Assembly (NCBI GenBank): GCA_001692895.1
Contig: KV748183.1
Coordinates: 2,170,001 to 2,234,000, forward strand
DNA length: 64,000 bases
Direction of reading: 5' to 3'
Origin: Cenococcum geophilum 1.58
Taxonomy: Eukaryota; Ascomycota; Dothideomycetes; Gloniales; Gloniaceae
Part shown: positions 56,655 through 64,000 of the stretch, in pieces
How positions within the stretch are numbered: position 1 is the stretch's first letter
Layout: the number at the start of each line of letters is the position of its first letter
The notes under the pieces: generated by a model
What the model was told of the DNA's origin: nothing
The model's input: only the letters and a program-made list of their open reading frames with translations
Database searches by the model: none
Position numbers and translations under genes: made by a program

Positions 56655-57159
56655 CTAATCAGTAAGCGCGCACAGATCAGCAATCACTCGATACCTCCCC
56701 CGAGCGATATATATGACAGCGACCACCCATTCAGACTCCTAGTACGACCTGCTGGAAGGTCGGAAGTCGGGGATTACGGACTTATCACCAACTCTGTATA
56801 CTTATTCAAGTCTTAGTATAGTTTACCGGAAGTTTATAAACGCGAATATAGACCTTTATAGAACCCCCTACCCTCCTTTAATACCTCTGACCTCTTTTCA
56901 GACCCCTTACGGAGACCCCTTACTCTTTTGTAAACTACTACGGACCTATCAATCGCCTTTACGGACTATTACAAGACCTTTACGGAACCCCTCTACCTCT
57001 AAACCTTAAACCCCTATTTCTACCACACCCTTTAACCTCTTTTCAGACCCCTTACGGAGACCCCCTTACCCTTCTGCGAACTGTTACGGACATCAACCAC
57101 CTTTACGGAACACTATAGGACCTCTACTACCCGCTACGCACTACAATATACTATATAGC
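56655..57159 (+). other. Copia F leader, rich in TTACGGA motifs
   Basis: Untranslated leader with seven exact TTACGGA copies (56774, 56907, 56959, 56980, 57052, 57084, 57103). A block of roughly 150 bp is duplicated within it: CTCTTTTCAGACCCCTTACG occurs near 56892 and again near 57038. It contains no reading frame of note. Confidence 0.7.
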
Positions 57160-60100
57160 ATGGCAGACCTAAGAAAGCAAGTTAATGAAGGGTAAGAAAA
57201 GTAGAGGTAAGGAGTCGACCTTACGTCTATAAATGACGTTAACGACTATATCAAATTCAAAGTTCTTAAATACCAATATTTTAAGCTTATGGATAACGAT
57301 CTATAGGAGCAATACTAGGAAGACTTTGCGGACTTTATAGAAGCTATTTTCAAGGCCTGCAACCCTACTACCATCCGTAACCTACGAACCCTCTTACGCC
57401 ACCAAGGCGTATAGGTTAAAAGGGATAAATGAGTCACTATTGCACAGTCTTTATACAATACAATATATAAGGAGGACCAAACGGAATAGATTAAAGAGGA
57501 AATTCTAGACTAGGTTAAAGCTAAAAATAAACTCCTTGCTTCTTCTAAACTTAATAGGATCGCTAGCCTTATATTTAACCTACTTAACTAAACTCGTCCT
57601 ATAAACTTAAGCGATTTTGGAATTAATCTTACGGGCTAAAGTATACCCAGTACTTAAGTTACAGACCGCAATACCCCCGTAAACCAAACTATAGACCGTA
57701 ATACCCCTACAAACTAAAATACGGACTAAAACCTTCCCGCCGTTATCTAAGTTATAGATCCGCAACCTACCCAACTAAAGACCTACGGTAAGGAGCTAGC
57801 TAACCTGGTTAAGCTCTATACCAATAAATCTAAGTATAGCGGCGAAAACGATAACTTTGACTTTAAACTGACTATCTTTACGGACCTCTGCTAGAAGGCT
57901 GATATTCCTAAATAAGAGTTTAGCCAAGCCTACTCTACCATGCTGCGCGGCCTAGTACTCGACCACTACTACACTAACCTTAAGAGTAACCCCCTTGGTG
58001 TTCCTTTTAATAAGCTATACGAAGCTATACGTAACTACTTTAAAGGACTAGAATATAAGCGTAATATCCTTACCTAATAGAATGCGACTAAGCTACGGAC
58101 CGTAATAGATAAGAATACTAAAAAATCGACTATAGAGTGCCTGCAAATCCTTATCAAAGACCTCTGCTACCTACAGCACGGTCTTGATATCAAGCTTTAA
58201 ACGGACGACTTCCTATACAATAAACTTATTACGGCCTGCCAGGAAGTAGAGCCCTGCAAATACGCCTACTACAAGCCTGCAGATACCTTAGCTGGCCTCA
58301 TTAATGATCTATGCTCCTCTATTGCAACGTACAAAGTCTCAAACCCACTAGGTAGCACTTAAGCCTTTATTACGGATATTCAATATCCGTAAACAGACTT
58401 AGACGTCTACTTTACGGACCGCCGCTACCGCTAGCAGCACCCGTACCAACCAAGTCCTACCCGTAACCCCTATAGTAACCCCCGTACAAAAATATACCCC
58501 CACAGATAAACCAGCCAGAAGTGCTTCGTGTGCGGTAAGAAAGGATATTAGTCTATAAGGCATACCTGGGAAGAACGTGACAAGTCCAGGAAGAGACTTA
58601 ATAGCCGTATTAACCAGTTCATTTTAGAATACGAAGGAAAGGAAGTAGAAGAGCCCCCTAATAAGTTAATAGAAGCCCTTATAATTAACTTTAACTTAGA
58701 CGCTTAGGAACAAGAGACCTTAGAGATATTCCTAACCACTTTCGGACCTTTTACGGACAGCTAAGCCTTTAATATTACGACCGTATTAGCCGACCGTTCC
58801 TTTATACACTTAGTTACGCCTAAAAACTATTCCGTAAGCACCCCTGTTACGGACGTTATAGATTATAAGTAGGACCTATTTACATATATCACCACGGAAC
58901 GCTATACCCCTAAAGAATTCTACAGTGTTATAATCGATACAGGTGCCTTTAAGAAGTCTACTGTAGGTTATGGATAATACCTTGCATATAGGACCACCGT
59001 AAATAATAATACGGACATTAATACTACGCAAAATGGGGCCGTAAACGTCTAATTCGGCATCGGCTTAACCGCATTAATTGGATTAGTTATAGTTAAGACT
59101 CTAATTGGCCTAGTTAACTTCCATATAGTAAAAGCGGACACCCCTTTCCTACTTTGCCTTACGGACATAGATAGGTTATAGGTATACTATAACAACGTCA
59201 CGGACACCCTAATTGGCCCTGTAACCACCCCAGGAAGCAAGCATATCACCCTACCAATTACACGATGATTTGGACACCCGTTCCTTATATAGGGAGAGAC
59301 TTTACGGACCTATATTTAGGAATCTTTTGACTATAACCCGTGCTACCTTACTAGTACGGAGATCCACCGTCTGCACTGCCGTTTCGGCTACCTATCAGCC
59401 GAAAAGCTATATAGAGTCCTTAAACGCTTTAGACATAACGACGTTGATAGGAAGGCAGTTGATTACCTAACTAAATACTACTCCTTTTACCAGAAATACG
59501 GACGTTCCCTAGGCCGATTTAAGTTCACCCTTTATAAGGACCTTAACTTCAACCACTTAGTATATGTAAACATTATATATATTAACGGCAGCCCAGTATT
59601 ACATATAATTAATAAGGTAACCCGCTACTAAACCACCTATTAGTTGCAAAATATATCCGCAAAGCATACTTAGGATATTTTACGGACCTGCTAGATTAAT
59701 ACGTACGTTAGACCTCCTAAGTATATCACCTATAACGCCAGTAGGAACTTTATTAGTAAGGAATTCTAGCAGTATGCTATAGCTATAGCTATATTAATAA
59801 AAGCTGTTCTAGTTAAGGCGTATTAGTCTGTCGGGTTTATTAAGCGAGCTTACCTAGCTCTACGGAGAGCTTATTAGATTATTACGGATAAGTATAAGGA
59901 TATTTAAAAGGAACTGGCTTTACAGATGGCCGTAAAAGCCGTCAATAACACCGCTGGCCCTAATGGACTAGTACCCACCCTTTTGGTTTACGGAGCCTAC
60001 CTAAGGATAAGCAACCTAGGCCCCCCTGCTCTGTCTATTACGGAATAAGCAGCTATAATACGGAAGGCAATAGCCGAAATAGTTAAATTACGGGCTAAAC

Positions 60101-62118
60101 AAACTATTAATAACGCCCTGCACCACCGTAACGGACCTAATACAACCTTGGTACATAACCTCCCGCTTAACTCTAAAGTCCTTATATAGCATAAAAGCGG
60201 CAGTTAGAATGGACCTTACCGTCTACTAGCTATAGAAAACGAGATATACTGCGTATAGCTTCCTAGCGGGCCAACTAGCTTTAAAAGCACGTCCGTAAAA
60301 CCCTACTTTCGGCCTAAAAACACCTATAACATCAAGCCAGACGAACTAGAAGCAACTGCTAAACCAGATGAACCAGAAACGACTGCCGAATTAGATAAAC
60401 TAGAGGCACCCTTACCTACCCTAGAGGTCCCCTAGAAACCCACTAAACTTATTAAACCTACCATAAAGCGTGGCCGAGGACGCCCCTATAAGAATCCCGT
60501 AACAGAGAACCACCTAACCTCCGCAGGCATATCCGCAAAGTAATCTCCGCCTGCGGATATATTAGTTCTAGTACAGGAAACCCCTTTTACGGACTTACGG
60601 CGTAAAGAGATTAATAGACTACTTAAAAAGGGTGTCTTTGCGATTATAACGGAGAGAGACGTTCCGTAAGGCGTCCGTATATTTAACTTACGCTTCGTTA
60701 ATAAGATTAAGCACCCTAGTACTGATAAAGCCTTTAAGAAATTAAGGCTTATTATATAAGCTTATAATAACTAGGGAAAGGACCTAGTCCTTACGCAATT
60801 ACCTATAATTTAATGGGTTAGTTAACGGATTATACTCGCACTTACGCCTGGACTATAGCAAACTAAATCCGTAGCCCTTTACTTATGGGATATCTTACAA
60901 GCCTATATGCAGTCTAATACCTACCTAAGTAGGGATATCTTTATACGACCACCCTATAAGCTTAACCTATAACTAGGAACAATTTTATAGGTCGTAAAAC
61001 CTCTTTACGGAGTACTAAAAGCCGGAAACCATTGGTTTAAGATATACTACCAGCACTATATTAGTAAACTTAAAATGGAGCAGTTGACCTATAACCCCTA
61101 CCTCCTATATAGCCCATCGAACGGCCTTGGTATTGTTGGACTCCAAATAGATAATACCCTCTTCTTAGCAGACCGGACATTTGCGGACGCTAAAGAGACT
61201 AAACTGCAAGAAGCTAAGTTCCTGGTAAAGCTGCGAGAGTAGTTAACTAAGCAGACTCTAATTAAGTTTAATGGAGGCTTAATTACACAAAAGGGCAACT
61301 TAATTTAGCTAACCTAGGAACGCTAAGCTTAAAACCTAAAGCTTATTACAGTAAAGCCTACAGACCTCACCAGTTCCCGCGGAGAGACTTGTAAGACTAT
61401 AAATATAAAGGACTAATACGCTGCATAGCGTGCAAGAGGCGCCTATATTGCCACAGTCTATTAACTTAAATCTGCCTATAATCTGTCCTTTACGGCCCAG
61501 GCAGTAGACCTATAAGAAGAAAATGTTAAGTAGCTTAATAAGCGCATCCAGTGGTAAATCAATAATATAGTAAGGGGACTTACTTTTGTACCACTAGACC
61601 TAAATTCCCTTAGCCTACTAGTATTTACGGACGCATCTTTTGCTAATAACAAAGACCTATCATTATAAATTGGCTTTGTAATTGTACTTACGGACCGCAA
61701 TTAGGACGCAAATATACTGTACTAGTCTTCAATTAAGTATAAATAAGTAACCCGTAGTGTACTAGCTTTTAAACTATATGCACTAGCTTATAGATTTAAT
61801 ATAGCAGCCGCAATTAAATTAACGGTCCAGAAGATTCTACAACTGGAGCAGTTACCCCTGGTTTTATGCACCGATTCAAAGTCCCTTTATAACTGCCTAG
61901 TTAAACTAGGTATAATATAAGAGAAGAGGCTTATGGTCGACCTAATATGCTTACGTCAGGCCTATAAATGACGTGAGATTATGGAGGTCAAATAGATCAG
62001 CAGCGGAGACAATCTAGCAGACGCCATAACTAAGGCAAAGCCGTATTAAGCTCTTAAAACCCTAATTAATATAAATAAGCTCAACCTAAAGGTTATAGAA
62101 TGGGTAGAGCGAGACTAA
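57160..62118 (+). pseudogene. Copia F Gag-Pol polyprotein (single frame, RIP stops)
   Basis: From ATG 57160 (MADLRKQVNEG) to TAA 62116 the length is 4959 nt, exactly 1653 codons, and all motifs fall in this one frame. Gag: knuckle KCFVCGKKGY at 58519-58548. Protease: VIIDTGAF at 58927-58950, catalytic D-T-G kept. Integrase: HRLHCRFGYLSAEKLYRVL near 59371, GRFKFTLYKDL near 59515. RT: YLWDILQAYMQS near 60883, VVKPLYGVLKAGNHWF at 60986-61035 and GLQIDNTLFLAD near 61140. RNase H: VFTDASFANNKDLS near 61622 and CTDSKSLYNCLVKLG near 61868. Dozens of stops sit at Gln and Trp positions. Confidence 0.85.
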
Positions 62119-62138
62119 CGGAGCATTTATAGTTCAGC

Positions 62139-62191
62139 TACGGCCCATCAGAAGGCCGTACGGTGCATTTACGGCCCGTCAAAAGGCCGTA
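62139..62191 (+). other. Two tandem hairpins after the copia F stop codon
   Basis: TACGGCC-8 nt-GGCCGTA twice (62139-62160 and 62170-62191), with a 31-bp period. The stems are perfect. The loops differ by transitions only at RIP-type positions (CATCAGAA, CGTCAAAA). They lie 20 bp beyond the stop. They may fold in the element RNA. Confidence 0.7.
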
Positions 62192-62368
62192 CAGTTCATT
62201 TTACGGACCGTAAGCAGGACTTACGGCTAGCTTAGAGCACCATTTGGAAGGCAACCCAGAAGGCACCTTAGGAGGGATTTCCTATGTATTTTCTTATGTG
62301 TTTTATGGTTCTATTAAGACAATTACGGAGGCTATACATAAGTGGTTTCATTTTCTAAGTACCGCCAG

Positions 62369-62636
62369 TGTATAATTATAGCACCTGTCGTACTAACCGC
62401 GTGCTTACGCGTTCGGTACGCCGAGTACGCGTTTACGCGTTTAGTGCACCAACCACCCGCTTATGCGTCTGGTGCACTTCTAAAGCACTGACTAATTAGG
62501 GGGGAGGCGTATCAGTATATAGACTACGTAGTCTGCTTTATACAATCGACAGTTACCATCTAAACAAGCATACGATACTATATGTATTTCGTGCCCGTGG
62601 ATACGACTTACTCGTGCTATTAAGTTAGTACAAACA
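62369..62636 (+). repeat. Copia F 3' LTR (268 bp)
   Basis: Same length as the 5' LTR. Three ACGCGT boxes remain (62407, 62427, 62435); the fourth reads ATGCGT (62463), one transition away. Confidence 0.9.
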
Positions 62637-63560
62637 ATATAGTTACTAAATAACTATAAATATATGTCTATTATAGGGGTAATATTTACCCCTAGTTAAT
62701 TAATTAATTTTTATTATTANTAATATAGTTATACTAAGCTAAAATGCCTTAATAGATATATATAGCCTTAAGAAATAATTCCCTAATTAATTTTATTATA
62801 TTTAGGTTATTTNTTAAACTTTTTTTTAACTTAAAACCAAATTATTTAGTAATAAACCCTAATTATTTTTACTTAATAGCTATATAAGCTATTATATAAT
62901 TAAGTTTTTATTAAAATATAAATAAATTAATATATAACTTATTTTTTTTACTACTTTATTTAATATAGTAACCTTTAAATTTATAATATTTCTCCTTTAT
63001 TAAATAAAAATATTAGGAGTAGATTATAAAGCTTATATTTCTTAATAATATAGCTACTTCACTAAGTATTACTATAAGACCTAAAGGGAAGGTCTTATAG
63101 CAAAGATAATTAAATTTAGATAGTATATCTTTAGTAGTTATCTATAAAATCTATATAATAGCTTAAATTTTTTTATAGGTTAAAAATAAAGCTTTAATAG
63201 AGGTTCTAGCCTTAAATAGGCTAGTAATAATTAGGTTAACATTATAGTTACTATAGAGAAGAGAAGCCCTATAACAGATATTGAATAGATAAGGCCTTTA
63301 TAATAGATATACACTTAATTAAAGATTTAGTTATTTTTATAAAAAGTAAATCAATAACTTTAGCAGCTTATTATAAAGGCTATATATATAGGACCCTTAA
63401 TATATAGCCTGTAATTATACTTAAAGACCTTAAAAGTGTAAAAATTTATAGGTAAGTACCTGTAGATCTAAATATAGACTCTAAATATAGAGATGGAATT
63501 AAGGAAGCTATAGAGGAGGTAGAGGAGAAATAGGCTAAAATAAGGGCAAAGGAGCCAAAA
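62637..63560 (+). pseudogene. Pogo/Fot-like transposase, C-terminal half
   Basis: It resumes after copia F. Recognisable pieces are LNSYISYYIIKFLLKYK (family: DGHGSH.., catalytic Asp lost) near 62875, an LIFFTTLFNIV stretch matching the LPPHTSH region, and KYYYKT..REGLIAKIIKF near 63070, the K-x-N-I-x-x-G-x-x-x-T-G region. The charged tail EEVEEK..AKIRAKEPKLK near 63510 fits the usual basic coiled C-terminus. TA-rich, with ambiguous bases at 62720 and 62813. Confidence 0.5.
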
Positions 63561-63704
63561 TTAAAGCCTTATAAGGTGTTAGCTAGAAAGAGCGAAGTTA
63601 ATATATTAAATAATATATAGGGGTAAATAGTTAATTTGATTTAGTTGGGTGTAGATAGCTTCTAAAGTGTTATAACCGATTTTGGTGGGGTAACCGAGTT
63701 TGGG

Positions 63705-63732
63705 CGGTAACCAAGTTCCGGGGGTCCGAGCT
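63705..63732 (-). repeat. Right terminal inverted repeat of pogo/Fot-like element
   Basis: Minus strand AGCTCGGACCCCCGGAACTT. Inside it follow three CAAACTCGGTTACCCCA-like sub-repeats (63660-63715). Confidence 0.75.
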
Positions 63733-63734
63733 TA

Positions 63735-63986
63735 TATGTTATCAGCGAGCGCTTCACAAGCTTATAGGTCTTGGATAATATCGCGATCTTAGGCAGTACG
63801 CATCTTAGCTTATATAAGCTTTAGGTAGTAGTTCTATAAAAGGCGGTAGTATTTATTAGGGTTTCGTGCTACTATTTTTACAAACATCTCGGCGTCTTAT
63901 ATTTTAATTTTAATAGGTAGTAGCCCTTCTATTTACTTATCCGTAGTTATATAGTTAATAAAAGATAAAACATTATTAGTATCCAT
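63735..63986 (-). pseudogene. Gypsy C Gag N-terminus
   Basis: Minus strand from the ATG at 63986: MDTNNVLSFINYITTDK, then LLPIKIKI, DAEMFVKIVARNPNKYYRLL and ACEALADNI. It stops at the pogo/Fot insertion (TA at 63733-63734) and continues at 55765. The helical, polar composition fits a gypsy Gag N-terminus. The gypsy C leader and 5' LTR lie beyond the window. Confidence 0.6.
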
Positions 63987-64000
63987 CTCCTTAGGGGTTA

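Larger units (their letters stand above)
56387..62636 (+). mobile_element. Copia F: full-length Ty1/copia element inserted in the pogo/Fot-like transposase
   Basis: Two 268-bp LTRs (56387-56654, 62369-62636) with TG...CA ends and ATATA on both sides (56382-56386, 62637-62641). One continuous coding frame lies between a 505-bp leader and a 250-bp 3' untranslated part. The short word TTACGGA is scattered through the whole interior. The LTRs differ by transitions only as far as I compared. It is the best preserved element here. Confidence 0.9.
55766..63732 (+). mobile_element. Pogo/Fot-like DNA transposon in gypsy C gag, split by copia F
   Basis: The ends are inverted: AGCTCGGACCCC at 55766 and its complement ending at 63732, with TA on both outer sides (55764-55765, 63733-63734). 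The terminal repeats contain the AACTCGGT / GGTTACC blocks common in fungal Fot elements. Without copia F the element is about 1.7 kb, the usual size. The transposase is split into 55861-56386 and 62637 onward. Gypsy C gag reads on both sides of it. Confidence 0.8.
39601..64000 (-). mobile_element. Gypsy C: chromodomain Ty3/gypsy element on the minus strand, twice interrupted, 5' end outside window
   Basis: Pieces read in order on the minus strand: gag N-terminus 63986-63735, gag/protease/RT/RNase H/integrase N-part 55765-51810, integrase C-part and chromodomain 41285-40090, then polypurine tract and 3' LTR at 39601-39793. The gaps are filled by a pogo/Fot element (with copia F) and by copia E (with a DIRS-like element). 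The 5' LTR would lie beyond base 64000. Continuity across both gaps is supported by target duplications and uninterrupted domain order. Confidence 0.8.

Noticed and set aside
59270..59470. 66-codon open frame inside copia F
   Set aside because: Out of frame with the continuous Gag-Pol frame, which shows the integrase motifs here.
61098..61700. Two minus-strand open frames in copia F
   Set aside because: Antisense shadows of the RT and RNase H coding region.

Overview
The window looks like a gene-free, transposon-packed block from a filamentous ascomycete (Pezizomycotina). The families are fungal: Tad1-like LINEs, chromodomain Ty3/gypsy, fungal-type Ty1/copia, pogo/Fot, IS630/Tc1 and a DIRS-like element. 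Nearly every element carries the scar of repeat-induced point mutation (RIP). Trp and Gln codons have become TAG/TAA, catalytic Asp pairs have become Asn pairs, and LTR pairs differ by C/T and G/A transitions. I see no intact gene and no host gene. The few open reading frames over 60 codons are element fragments, antisense shadows or minisatellite translations.

Layout. (1) 1-4148: LINE-1 on the plus strand, running in from outside the window. (2) 4143-9870: LINE-2 on the minus strand, tail to tail with LINE-1 and holding a foldback element (4781-5707). (3) 9935-18890: copia-1 on the minus strand, split by an element with short terminal inverted repeats (11103-16266). That element is mostly minisatellites and itself carries a two-gene IS630/Tc1-like transposon (11166-14029). 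(4) 18890-19920: LINE debris and short tandem repeats. (5) 19925-39240: gypsy A-2 on the minus strand, broken by gypsy A-1 (20757-34240, plus strand, same family, TSD TATAG) and by a LINE tail (35439-36449, 13-bp TSD). Gypsy A-1 in turn holds gypsy B (27006-33798). (6) 39601 to beyond 64000: gypsy C on the minus strand. Its integrase is broken by copia E (41291-51804, TSD ACAGT), which holds a DIRS-like element (44006-48804). Its gag is broken by a pogo/Fot element (55766-63732, TSD TA), which holds copia F (56387-62636, TSD ATATA).

The nesting gives a relative order of insertion, and most boundaries are fixed by LTRs, inverted repeats or target-site duplications. Observations that go beyond routine annotation: (a) the heptamer TTACGGA is strongly over-represented across copia F, most of all in its untranslated leader, and its LTR carries four ACGCGT boxes; (b) gypsy A has a frame-conserved antisense reading frame between pol and the 3' LTR, visible in both copies; (c) the IS630/Tc1-like element carries a second, convergent gene with a possible zinc-binding motif; (d) the DIRS-like element has clear split direct repeats (A1-ORFs-B1-A2-B2) and a tyrosine recombinase; (e) there is a foldback element and a minisatellite-filled inverted-repeat element that share a 12-bp repeat.

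Limits: translations were done by eye through many RIP stops, so domain borders inside pseudogenes are approximate. LTR, inverted-repeat and TSD coordinates are more reliable.
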